Origin: Leucobacter luti
GTDB lineage: Bacteria > Actinomycetota > Actinomycetes > Actinomycetales > Microbacteriaceae
NCBI RefSeq assembly: GCF_019464495.1
Contig: NZ_CP080492.1
Coordinates: 1,364,001-1,428,000 of the forward strand
DNA length: 64,000 nucleotides
Direction of reading: 5' to 3'
The first letter of the stretch is position 1. Every line of letters begins with the position of its first letter. The translations under genes and the position numbers were made by a program. Positions 53,497-61,808 of the stretch are shown one piece after another. The notes beneath the pieces are model-generated. The model was not told where the DNA came from, made no database searches, and worked only from the letters and a program-made list of their open reading frames with translations.

Positions 53497-54474
53497 CTAC
53501 CGTTCTTCGAGCTTCGAAAGCCGGTCCACGGCGACCATCACATCGACGGGGACTCCGGTGTCACGGAGGACCTGGCGTGTGGGGCGCGGCTTCGTGCGCC
53601 AGCCATCACGCCACCCGCGCCGCAGACAGTCACGCAGTTGCGCACGATCTGACGAGGCCCGGAAGGTGCGGAACCAGCGTCTCGCCGTCGCGGCCGAGTA
53701 CAGCAACTTCTCCCAGCCGGAGAGCGCAGGACTTTCGCGGAACACCCAGAGCTTATTGCGGACCTCAAAGAAGAACCGCGGACCGGGATCTTGGTCGCTC
53801 GAACCGCGCTTCGCGGTCTTGTGGGTGACAACCGAGCCCGGCACATAGATCCCCCGTGCTCCGCGCAGCAACCGCGCGGAGTACTCGAAGTCGTCGTTCC
53901 AGAGGAAGTAGTCGGCAATGGGCAGCCCGAGGTCGCGCACTCGGTCGGCGCGCAGGAACGCGGACACGAACGATATGGACCGGATCTCCATGCCTCCGGC
54001 CGCGGCAGCGCGCTCGCGCTCCGTTGCGCCGGCACGGATCTTCGCCTTGGGGGTGTTCATGGGGTGGTCTTCGCCGTCAGTCCACACGACACGTGATCCC
54101 ATCACGGCGAGGTCATCCTGCCCTGTTTCGCGGTACTTGGCGTGTGCATCGAGCGCACCAGCGAGCGCGTCAGTGCCAGGCACTGTGTCGTCGTCCATGA
54201 CCCACACCCAGTCGATACACTCCTCGGCCACCGCGGCAGCGATTCCGGTCGCGAAGCCACCGGCTCCCCCGGTGTTCTCGGTGAGCTGGATCAGGCGACC
54301 TCGCTCACCCCAGTGTTCGAGCAGCTCGGCGGCGACCGCGGCCGAGTCATCATCAGAGGCATTGTCGACCACGACGAGGCGATCGACGGGTCGGCTTTGA
54401 GCGGCAAGCGCCTCGAGCGATTCCCGCAGCAGCTCCCGCCGGTTGTAAGCAACCAGTACGGCGGTCACGCGCAT
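53497..54474 (-). CDS. Glycosyltransferase family 2, GlfT1-like
   Basis: 325 residues: 'VTAVLVAYNRRELLRESLEAL' (3-23), 'LTENTGGAGGFATGIAAAV' (about 68-86), 'WVWVMDDDTVPG' (about 93-104), 'YFLWNDDFEYSARLL' and 'FFEVRNKLWVFRES'. The sequence order and size match mycobacterial GlfT1 (about 300 residues), which adds the first Galf residues to the rhamnosyl linker, and WbbL-type rhamnosyltransferases. Which of the two GlfT1-like proteins in the window does that step cannot be told. GAAAGG lies upstream of the ATG. It lies just downstream of the LtaS-like gene on the same strand. Confidence 0.85.
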   Translation of the reverse strand: MRVTAVLVAYNRRELLRESLEALAAQSRPVDRLVVVDNASDDDSAAVAAELLEHWGERGRLIQLTENTGGAGGFATGIAAAVAEECIDWVWVMDDDTVPGTDALAGALDAHAKYRETGQDDLAVMGSRVVWTDGEDHPMNTPKAKIRAGATERERAAAAGGMEIRSISFVSAFLRADRVRDLGLPIADYFLWNDDFEYSARLLRGARGIYVPGSVVTHKTAKRGSSDQDPGPRFFFEVRNKLWVFRESPALSGWEKLLYSAATARRWFRTFRASSDRAQLRDCLRRGWRDGWRTKPRPTRQVLRDTGVPVDVMVAVDRLSKLEER

Positions 54475-54568
54475 GCGTTCACACCCCTTTCATACCCCGA
54501 ATGGGCCTCGCCCAGTCTAGGCGGTACCGCTGACACCGAACCGTTCAGCCTGAGCGCTGTCCGCCCGC

Positions 54569-56218
54569 TCACCGGTCTCCCCACAGCTTGTGGTAGAAAT
54601 CGACCGAGCGGGATCGGGCAAGATCTCGGTACTCAGTGTCACTCAGGTCACGGATCGTTCCGACGGGCACCTCATCATCGGATGCCAGCGCAGAGACGCC
54701 GATCCCCGCCCGGTGATCTTGAAGCTCAAACCCGAGCAGTTCAAGCAGAGTGGGGTACACGCTGAATTGATCGATGTCCGGCTCCTTGATGGCAACGCCG
54801 TCGGGACTCCAGATTCGGTTAAAGATGGTGCGCCCTTCGGCACCGTTGAGTTCCTCCCAGAAGCTGCCGCCCTCCGCAATCATCTTCTGGTGATCTCCGG
54901 TGAGCATCACCACCGTATCGTCTAAGATTCCCTCTGCCCCGAGGAAATCGACGAAGCTCGCAACCTGCGTCATCGAGCAGAGGGTGATCGAGGTCATTGC
55001 GGTTTCAGTGTCCCATTCGCAGTACTCGTAGACCATTGGCCCCTCGTGGGTATCGAGGGTGAGCATCGTCAGCGCAAAGGGGTCCCCGCTGTCATGCAGT
55101 GCCACGACGGTGTCCTTCGCACGCTCGAAAAGGCGACGATCCGAGAGGCCCCAATCGGGCCGGAACTCCTGTTCATCGAGCTCTTGCCAGTACTGCAGGT
55201 CGTGGATCTCGTCGGTGCCGTGACTGGTGAGGAAAGCTCCCTTGCCAGCGAAGCTCGCGTCGGCACCACCGAGAAACACACTCTCGTAGCCGGCGCCTGC
55301 AAGCACGTCGCCGAGACACGTTGCGCCGGGCAGGTAGCTCGCGACCGGAGAGCCAGCCCCCAAGTCGTTGAGCTCAGTTGCGTCACCTATTGCACTCGCC
55401 GTGCGCAGCGGGATTCCGCACTGCGTGCTCACGATCCCCGACATGGTCCACCCACCACCCTCGTACTGCGACAGCCGCGGAATCGTGTCCCAGCCGATAG
55501 TCGCTTCCTGCACGGGCGCGAGCATGTTCTTTTCGAACAGGTCATCGTCTGCGAAGGCGTCCTCGATCGATTCGAGATAGATCAGGATCAAGTTCTTGGG
55601 CGCGACACCACGGGTGCCCCCGCTTGTCTCGGCTGGCACCTCTGGTGCAACGTAGTAGTCACCGAGGTTCGTGCCCGTCGCCGCCTCGCGAGCGAGCGCA
55701 GACACATAGTCACGAACGCCAATCGTGGCGCCGAGGAACCCCGCACCGGTCACCGGCACCACCACGGCGAGCACGATTGCGACGAGGCGTCTGAGTCGCT
55801 CGCGCGAGTTGCGGAGGATCCCCGCCTCGCGCAGGCTTCTGAGCGAGCGCGACACCAGAAAGGCGAGCACAAGGACAACGGCGATGGGAATCACGATTCC
55901 GGTCACCACCGCGGTCACCACGATGCCCGAACCGCCAGCGCCCTCGCCTCCGCCGCCTGGCAGATTTGAGAGCAACTGGTCAATCGAAATGACGCCGAAT
56001 GTCCGCCGCACCCAGAGCGCAATCCCGGCGCACACAGCACCGATCCCGATCAGGCTCCAGAACGCACTCGCCCAGATCCGCGAATACCTTGCCCGCGGAC
56101 GCTGGGGCGTGGCGTTCGAATCTGCGGAGTCGAGCCCGATCTCCTCCGGGACCAACTCCGCAGCCACGCCAAGGTTCGGGTGCCCCGTGTCGTGCACGGA
56201 CCCGGTGGTTTCCTGCAT
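54569..56218 (-). CDS. Membrane alkaline-phosphatase-superfamily enzyme (LtaS/MdoB-like)
   Basis: 549 residues. Three hydrophobic segments (about 50-70, 98-122, 143-165), then an extracytoplasmic sulfatase-fold domain: 'KNLILIYLESIEDAF' (metal Glu), 'GGGWTMSGIVSTQCGIPL' with the expected Thr nucleophile, 'FLGGADASFAGKGAFL', 'VMLTGDHQKM' with the Asp-His metal pair. Such enzymes transfer phosphoglycerol or related groups from lipids to glycans or to a growing chain. Only three, not five, membrane helices are seen, closer to MdoB/OpgB-like or arylsulfatase-like relatives than classical LtaS. The LCP gene lies 5 bp upstream. Donor unknown. Confidence 0.85.
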   Translation of the reverse strand: MQETTGSVHDTGHPNLGVAAELVPEEIGLDSADSNATPQRPRARYSRIWASAFWSLIGIGAVCAGIALWVRRTFGVISIDQLLSNLPGGGGEGAGGSGIVVTAVVTGIVIPIAVVLVLAFLVSRSLRSLREAGILRNSRERLRRLVAIVLAVVVPVTGAGFLGATIGVRDYVSALAREAATGTNLGDYYVAPEVPAETSGGTRGVAPKNLILIYLESIEDAFADDDLFEKNMLAPVQEATIGWDTIPRLSQYEGGGWTMSGIVSTQCGIPLRTASAIGDATELNDLGAGSPVASYLPGATCLGDVLAGAGYESVFLGGADASFAGKGAFLTSHGTDEIHDLQYWQELDEQEFRPDWGLSDRRLFERAKDTVVALHDSGDPFALTMLTLDTHEGPMVYEYCEWDTETAMTSITLCSMTQVASFVDFLGAEGILDDTVVMLTGDHQKMIAEGGSFWEELNGAEGRTIFNRIWSPDGVAIKEPDIDQFSVYPTLLELLGFELQDHRAGIGVSALASDDEVPVGTIRDLSDTEYRDLARSRSVDFYHKLWGDR

Positions 56219-56223
56219 TCCAG

Positions 56224-57615
56224 CTACCCCGCGGGCTCCGCAGGCGAAGCGGCGGCGACGCCGTCAGACACCAGCTGTTGGATCACACCGAAATCCGGGT
56301 ACTCCGGATCAACGGCGGGCGGCACCAGCTCCACATTGACAGGCGTAAACTCCCGTGCTTTCGATGCGAGGTCCACAAAGCGACCGAGCATGGACTCCGG
56401 GATGTCCGTTTCCACGAGCTCGGTGCCAGCGGCGGCGACATCTTGGAATCGCAGCAAGACGTTTGACGGGTTCATCTGGGCGAGGATCGCTGCTTGCAGC
56501 TCGCGTTGGCGCTCCATACGGGCGTAGTCGCCAGCGGCTGAACCGTAGCGTGAGCGGGCGTACCACTGCGCGGTGTAGCCATCCATCCCCTGCAGTCCGG
56601 GTTCGATCCATCCTTCGACGTTATTGCCGTACTGATCGCCCCCAATCGGCAAGCGCTCCTTCACATCAATGGTGATGCCGCCGAGCGCATTGATGAGGCT
56701 CTCGAACGCATCCATGTTGACGAGCACGTAGAACTGCACTTCCAGCCCCGTCGCACCTGTCACCGCGTCCTTCGTCGCCTCAATGCCCGGCGAAGAACCC
56801 TTCGACACCGCATCGGGGTACAGCTCGGGATAGAAATACTCGACCTCGGCGAACAGTCCGTTCAAAATGCAGCGGCCAACCTCGCAGCCGCCCCAGTCTC
56901 CGTAGGTGTTCGGCGCTACCCCGAACCCGTTCGGGTGGAGCTCGCGCATCGGCGAGTCTTCGGGGAATGGAGTGCCCTCGAGCTCGCGCGGGATCCCGAT
57001 GATCGTCGACTGCCCCGTCTTCGCATCGATGCTCACGAGTGAGATGCTGTCGGGGCGCATGCCCTCGCGATCCGCGCCGGCATCGGTGCCGAGCAACAGA
57101 ATGTTGTAGCGGCCATCAACGGGCTCCACAGACGGTGCACCGCTGAACAGGCCGCTCAGCAGCGCCCGGCCCGCATTGATCGTGCTCGCAGCCCACGCAG
57201 CGCCCGAAGCGGGAACAACAGTGAGGAGGATCGCAAGCATGGCGATCGGCACGCGCCAGCCCCGCTGTGTCCTCGGCAGCCGCGTGAGCCGCAGCGTATT
57301 GAAGCCGAGCACGAGCCAGAGCACGGCGTACGCGATCAGCAGAATCTGAAGCGCGAGCAACACGATGCTGTTGGTGAAGAACGACAGCGTCGCGACTCTG
57401 GCGAACAGCAGCCCGGCGACCACAGCGAGCACGCCAATGATCAGCAGGATTGTCGCGCCGAGCCCAAACCGACCGAGTTTCCGGTTTCCTGCCAGCAGTT
57501 GCGCGCTGCCGGGGAGCAAAAACCCTAAGACCACGAGCCACCTGGCCCGCTTCGTCATGAGCGGAGGTGATTCGAGGTCAGGGTTGCGCAGCGGCCGCTC
57601 GAGGTCAAGACTCAT
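56224..57615 (-). CDS. LytR-CpsA-Psr (LCP) family ligase
   Basis: 463 residues. Four hydrophobic helices at the N-terminus (about 22-125, more than the single helix of many LCP proteins), then the LCP domain: 'YNILLLGTDAGADREGMRPDSISLVSIDAKTG' (about 172-203), 'IIGIPRELEG', 'NALGGITIDVKERLPI' and 'AQWYARSRYGSAAGDYARMERQRELQAAIL'. The conserved Arg/Asp residues that bind the pyrophosphate lipid are present. LCP enzymes transfer undecaprenyl-linked polymers to peptidoglycan. Start ATG 57615 overlaps the galE stop as ATGA. A natural last step for the galactan-like polymer. Confidence 0.9.
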   Translation of the reverse strand: MSLDLERPLRNPDLESPPLMTKRARWLVVLGFLLPGSAQLLAGNRKLGRFGLGATILLIIGVLAVVAGLLFARVATLSFFTNSIVLLALQILLIAYAVLWLVLGFNTLRLTRLPRTQRGWRVPIAMLAILLTVVPASGAAWAASTINAGRALLSGLFSGAPSVEPVDGRYNILLLGTDAGADREGMRPDSISLVSIDAKTGQSTIIGIPRELEGTPFPEDSPMRELHPNGFGVAPNTYGDWGGCEVGRCILNGLFAEVEYFYPELYPDAVSKGSSPGIEATKDAVTGATGLEVQFYVLVNMDAFESLINALGGITIDVKERLPIGGDQYGNNVEGWIEPGLQGMDGYTAQWYARSRYGSAAGDYARMERQRELQAAILAQMNPSNVLLRFQDVAAAGTELVETDIPESMLGRFVDLASKAREFTPVNVELVPPAVDPEYPDFGVIQQLVSDGVAAASPAEPAG

Positions 57616-58625
57616 TCGGAATACCCGCCAGGGTTCGCCGACTGCCAGGCCCACGAGTCGCGGCAAGCCTCAGCGAGCGTGCGGGTCGTACGCCACTCCA
57701 GTTCTTCATTGGCACGGCGCGGATCAGCAACGACCTCAGCGACGTCACCCGGCCGAGGCGGGGCAATCGTGTAGGGCACAGGCCGCCCGGCCGCCGTTTC
57801 GAAGGCGCGCACCACGTCGAGCACGCTCGATCCCGTGCCAGAGCCCAAGTTATAGGTGCGCACGCCAGCCGCGCTCCGTTCCAGCGCCGCGACGTGGCCC
57901 TCGGCCAAATCCATCACGTGAATGTAGTCGCGCACTCCCGTGCCGTCCACAGTGTCGTAGCTGTCGCCGAACACACTGAGGCGCTCTCGGGTCCCGACCG
58001 CCACCTGTGCGATGAAGGGCATCAAATTGTTCGGGATCCCCGCAGGGTCCTCTCCGATCCGTCCTGAGGGGTGCGCGCCGACCGGGTTGAAGTACCGCAG
58101 CAGCACCGCGCTGAGCGCGGGCCAGGCACGCTGAGCATCGCGAATGATCTGCTCATTCATGAACTTCGACCAGCCGTACGGGTTCGTGAGACCGACGCCC
58201 GCTGGCTGCCGCTCATCAATCGGCGAGGTGTCAGGGTCGCCGTAGACCGTTGCGGAGGAACTGAACACGAGGTTTGCGACACCGCGCTCTCGCATCAAGT
58301 CCAAGAGCACCAGGGTGGAATCGATATTGACACGGTAATACCGCACCGGTTCTGCCACCGATTCGCCCACTGATTTGAGGCCGGCGAAATGGATGACCGC
58401 GTCGAATTCAGCGCCTGCGAGGGCCGCCCGCGCGGCGGCACGATCCGCAAGGTCGGCCTCGAAAACCGGAATCGTTGCGCCGCTTAACGCCTCGACTCGG
58501 CGCACCGCTTCGGGACTGCTGTTGGAGAAGTCGTCGAGCACGATCACCTCATGTCCACGCTCCAGGAGGACGAGGGCGGTGTGCGATCCGATATAGCCGG
58601 CGCCACCAGTCAACAAAACACGCAT
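57612..58625 (-). CDS. galE: UDP-glucose 4-epimerase
   Basis: 337 residues, standard length. 'VLLTGGAGYIGSHTALVLLERGHEVIVLDDFSN' (3-35) NAD-binding, 'DAVIHFAGLKSVGESV', 'NLVFSSSATVYGDP', catalytic 'NPYGWSKFMNEQII' (Tyr/Lys about 148-152), 'LRYFNPVGAHPSGRIGEDP', 'GTGVRDYIHVMDLAEGH'. It makes UDP-Galp for Glf, so it starts the galactofuranose branch. ATG 58625 follows TACCCT by 7 nt (leaderless layout); an upstream in-frame extension lies before the Rossmann motif. First gene of a minus-strand operon galE-LCP-LtaS-like, with the GlfT1-like gene following. Confidence 0.94.
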   Translation of the reverse strand: MRVLLTGGAGYIGSHTALVLLERGHEVIVLDDFSNSSPEAVRRVEALSGATIPVFEADLADRAAARAALAGAEFDAVIHFAGLKSVGESVAEPVRYYRVNIDSTLVLLDLMRERGVANLVFSSSATVYGDPDTSPIDERQPAGVGLTNPYGWSKFMNEQIIRDAQRAWPALSAVLLRYFNPVGAHPSGRIGEDPAGIPNNLMPFIAQVAVGTRERLSVFGDSYDTVDGTGVRDYIHVMDLAEGHVAALERSAAGVRTYNLGSGTGSSVLDVVRAFETAAGRPVPYTIAPPRPGDVAEVVADPRRANEELEWRTTRTLAEACRDSWAWQSANPGGYSE

Positions 58626-58697
58626 ACGCAATAGGGTACTTCGCTGACCCGAGTAGATACCGACACCACCCGCAGGAAACCACAAAAGGGAGCAAAA

Positions 58698-58723
58698 CCG
58701 TTGAAATCAGTTGATTTCAACGG
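58698..58723. promoter_or_regulatory. Palindromic operator-like site between galE and the GT4 gene
   Basis: Arm CCGTTGAAATCA, 2-nt centre GT, and the exact reverse complement: a 12-bp perfect inverted repeat. It lies in the 238-bp divergent region, 73 bp from the galE start and 140 bp from the GT4 start. No gene ends here, so an operator or RNA hairpin is more likely than a terminator. Confidence 0.5.
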
Positions 58724-58863
58724 ACAGCCCGGTCGCCGAATATTACGATTCACTCTCACTCCTGCTCGGCGCTCCGGAATGTGCGCTAGTTCACACCGAT
58801 GCACTCCATAGAATGAGGGAATCAAGATCGAACGCCGCCATCGGCAGGAAGGGGGAACTGGGC

Positions 58864-59982
58864 GTGGCCACACTCACCCTGATCGCTGATCCTTTCCCCG
58901 ATTGGGAGGCTGAGGCACAAGCCGCGGCAGCGCGTGACCTCGCAACGGCCGTCGCAGAAACCGCTCCTCGCAGTTGCAGCGCGCGCTACCTGGTTTCTCG
59001 AGGCTCGGTCAACCCGCAGTTCACCTCTCCCCTGATCCGCACCGAGCAGCTTCCGATGCGCGCGAGCATGCTGCCGTTCGCGTGGCAAAGCGGTGCCACC
59101 GCACGCCCCCTCGACGGCGAGTTCGTGCACGCGCTCACCCCGCTGATGCCGCTGCGCGCACGCGGCGAAGACGACGGATCACAAACCTCAGTGACCATCA
59201 CCCACAGTCTCGCGTGGGAGGCACCGGCCCTGCTGGGAAGCGCATCGGCCCGCCTCTACCGTGCCTTCACCCGGCGCGCTGTGAAGCTGGCTGATGTGGT
59301 GCTGACACCGACGCATGCCACCGCACGCATCCTGCAGGAGCATTATGGCTCCGACCTGCCCGTGCAGGTGCTGCAGCTTGCACCGCCGACGGAGTACCTT
59401 GCGACGAGTTGCTCCCCGGAGCGGCGCGCTGAGCTAGCTCTGCCTCCGGAGTACGCCCTCACCACTGCGAGCTCCGGCGAGCATGGGCGTTTGGAGTGGG
59501 TGTACGACGCCATGCGGACCGATGCTCAGCTTCCCCCGCTGGTACTTCTTGAAGGTCTCGATCCCGGGCCCGCGAGTCGCGAAAAGACCGGCTCCGAGGC
59601 TCCGCTGCAAGAGGTTCCCGAAGATCTCCATGGCCGAGTGTTCGTGGTTCGCCCAACTGAGCTCTCAGACATCGGTGCAATTGTTTCAGGCGCGTCCCTC
59701 TTGCTCCTCCCCCAGACATACGCCGGCACCGGGTACCTCACTATCGCAGCGCTCCGCGCCTCGGTACCCGTGCTGCACGCCGGCCACGATGCAACGGGTG
59801 AGCTCGTGCTCGACGCCGGTATCGCTGCGACCTCGGCGGCTGACTTCACGGACAGCTTCCGCGCGCTGTATCGCGAGGCGAACTCTCGTACAACGCTCTC
59901 GGTGATGGCTGGCGATCGCAGCCGCGGCTTCAGCTGGAGTGGCGCAGCCTGGCAGCTCTGGGAGACCCACGCAAACCTGTAG
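58864..59982 (+). CDS. Glycosyltransferase family 4
   Basis: 372 residues. 'FVHALTPLMPLRARG...TSVTITHSLAWEAPALLG' and 'VKLADVVLTPTHATARILQEHYG' match the central part of actinobacterial GT4 mannosyltransferase-like enzymes; 'LLLLPQTYAGTGYLTIAALRASVPVLHAG' (about 279-307) is the donor-binding region. The usual Glu of this region is replaced within 'GTGYLTIAAL', so the donor site is atypical. GTG 58864 gives MATLTLIADPFPDW, the family-like beginning, with AAGGGGGA upstream; an in-frame ATG at 58711 would overlap the palindrome. It is convergent with the MFS gene at 60009. Confidence 0.78.
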   Translation: MATLTLIADPFPDWEAEAQAAAARDLATAVAETAPRSCSARYLVSRGSVNPQFTSPLIRTEQLPMRASMLPFAWQSGATARPLDGEFVHALTPLMPLRARGEDDGSQTSVTITHSLAWEAPALLGSASARLYRAFTRRAVKLADVVLTPTHATARILQEHYGSDLPVQVLQLAPPTEYLATSCSPERRAELALPPEYALTTASSGEHGRLEWVYDAMRTDAQLPPLVLLEGLDPGPASREKTGSEAPLQEVPEDLHGRVFVVRPTELSDIGAIVSGASLLLLPQTYAGTGYLTIAALRASVPVLHAGHDATGELVLDAGIAATSAADFTDSFRALYREANSRTTLSVMAGDRSRGFSWSGAAWQLWETHANL

Positions 59983-60008
59983 CCACGCAGCGGGTCTGCA
60001 CTTCTGAG

Positions 60009-61238
60009 CTACGAGCGATCGGTGGCGGAGATGCCGCCCTGGGTCTTTGCGTATCCGAATGCCACAATTGCGGCGAGGAACGCTGCGGCGGCGACCACTG
60101 CCACAGTACCTGCCCAGCCACCTGCGCCGTAGGCGACGCCTCCCACCCAGCCGAGCACACTCGATCCCGCATAGTAGCCGAGGTTGTAGAGCGGCGGAGC
60201 GAGACTGCGCCCCTCCCCGGCTCGGCCGGCGATGAGGCCACTTGCCACGGTGTGCGCCGCGAAGAAGCAGCCGGTGAACACCACGAGTCCGACAATCACA
60301 GCGAGCAGCTGCGGCACAAGTGTCAGGCCAAGTCCGCCGAGCATCAGCGCGATACACCCGAGAAGCACTGCGGTGGGCGGCACCACTCGAGTCACCCGCC
60401 ACACGGTGCGTGACGTGACGGCTCCCGCAAGGTAGGCAAGGAAGATCCATGAGACCTGCGCCAGTGAGAGGTCGAACGGCGCGTCCTGCAACCGGAAGGC
60501 GAGGTAGTTGTAGACCGCAACGAAGCCGCCCATGAGCAAGAAGGCCTGCACCACCAGCACTATGACACCGGGCCGGCGCAGATTCGCGAGCGTCGCGCGC
60601 AGGATCGGGAGCCCGGAACCCGCGGGCACCACCGTTCGCGGGATCCTCACCATGAAGATCATCATGGCAATTCCGGCGAGCACCGCGACTGCTGCCATGC
60701 CCCAGCGCCACCCGAACGGTTCGCCAAGCCCGGCGGCAACGATCCGCCCGACGAGGCCACCGAGCGTCGTGCCCGCGACGTATGTGCCGACCGCGGCGCC
60801 GAGCGCACGCGGCTGCACGGTTTCGGCGATCGCGGTGACCGCAATGGCGGGAAGACCGGCAAGGGCGATTCCCTCTGCGAAGCGGGCCGCGATGAGCAGC
60901 TCAAAGTTCGGCGCGAAGGGAGCGAGCAGGCCAACGACGAGCGCGGCTCCGAGCGCGGACCGCATGGCGGCGACTCGTCCCACGTGGTCAGACACCCGCG
61001 CCCACGGCAGCACACCGAGCGCGATACCGATTGTCGTTGCGCCGATGGCCCACGACGAGGTGCTCGCCGCGATACCAAAATCGGCTGCGAGTTCGGGGAG
61101 CACTCCCTGCGGGGAGTACATCTGCGCGAATGTCGCGAGTCCCGCGCAGAACAGCGCGAGGAGCGAGCGCCGGTAGAGCTGACTGCCAGGCGCTGCTCGA
61201 GGATCTTCCTCCGCCGCAGCCTGTTCCGCGGCGGCCAT
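60009..61238 (-). CDS. MFS transporter (12 helices)
   Basis: 409 residues, twelve predicted helices. 'ARVSDHVGRVAAMRSALG' is the MFS motif A loop between helices 2 and 3, and 'GTYVAGTTLGGLVGRIV' is motif C, typical of drug/sugar efflux antiporters (AraJ/YnfM-like). Its ATG immediately follows the purE stop with no gap on the same strand, so it is probably the tail of the purK-purE transcription unit. Substrate unknown; purine nucleoside or base efflux would fit the neighbours but is only a guess. Confidence 0.86.
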   Translation of the reverse strand: MAAAEQAAAEEDPRAAPGSQLYRRSLLALFCAGLATFAQMYSPQGVLPELAADFGIAASTSSWAIGATTIGIALGVLPWARVSDHVGRVAAMRSALGAALVVGLLAPFAPNFELLIAARFAEGIALAGLPAIAVTAIAETVQPRALGAAVGTYVAGTTLGGLVGRIVAAGLGEPFGWRWGMAAVAVLAGIAMMIFMVRIPRTVVPAGSGLPILRATLANLRRPGVIVLVVQAFLLMGGFVAVYNYLAFRLQDAPFDLSLAQVSWIFLAYLAGAVTSRTVWRVTRVVPPTAVLLGCIALMLGGLGLTLVPQLLAVIVGLVVFTGCFFAAHTVASGLIAGRAGEGRSLAPPLYNLGYYAGSSVLGWVGGVAYGAGGWAGTVAVVAAAAFLAAIVAFGYAKTQGGISATDRS

Positions 61239-61772
61239 CTAGTGGGCCGGGTCTGCCTCGGCATCAGCGGCAACGCGAGCCTGCAGCGCCGCGTTCTTCA
61301 ATTCCACCGCGTCGGTGAGCCCCTGTGCGTACTCGGCAAGCTGTTCTGCGACCTGTGAATCGGCTGCCCCCAGGATGCGCAGTGCAAGCAATCCGGCGTT
61401 CTTCGCGCCGCCGATCGACACGGTGGCGACGGGGATCCCGCCCGGCATCTGCACGATCGACAGCAGTGAATCCATCCCGTCAAGCTTGGCGAGGGGAACG
61501 GGAACTCCGATCACGGGCAGCGTGGTCATCGAGGCGACCATACCTGGCAGGTGCGCGGCGCCACCCGCGCCTGCGATGATGACGCGGAGACCGCGGCCGG
61601 CGGCTTCTCGCGCGTAGCTCACCATCTTGTCTGGCGTGCGGTGCGCACTGACGACCTCGACTTCGTGCGGGATCCCGAAGTCGCGCAGCACGTGAACCGC
61701 CTCCGCCATCACGGAGAAGTCGGAGTCGGATCCCATAATCACGCCGACGATGGGCGTTGCGCTCTCTGCCAT
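61239..61772 (-). CDS. purE: N5-carboxyaminoimidazole ribonucleotide mutase
   Basis: 177 residues. Class I PurE: '[17 protein letters not shown]' (9-25) with the phosphate-binding GSDSD, '[18 protein letters not shown]' with the catalytic His, and '[16 protein letters not shown]'. It converts N5-CAIR to CAIR in purine synthesis. ATG 61772 follows TACGAT by 6 nt with GAGG between, so leaderless or leadered start is possible. PurK is encoded 36 bp upstream on the same strand. Confidence 0.96.
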   Translation of the reverse strand: MAESATPIVGVIMGSDSDFSVMAEAVHVLRDFGIPHEVEVVSAHRTPDKMVSYAREAAGRGLRVIIAGAGGAAHLPGMVASMTTLPVIGVPVPLAKLDGMDSLLSIVQMPGGIPVATVSIGGAKNAGLLALRILGAADSQVAEQLAEYAQGLTDAVELKNAALQARVAADAEADPAH

Positions 61773-61808
61773 GCCTCAATCGTAGACCGCGCGGGCGGCC
61801 CAGCGCGC

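Noticed and set aside
58711..58863. N-terminal 51-residue extension of the GT4 at 58864
   Set aside because: It would start inside the palindrome, and homologous proteins begin at the sequence after GTG 58864, which has a Shine-Dalgarno.
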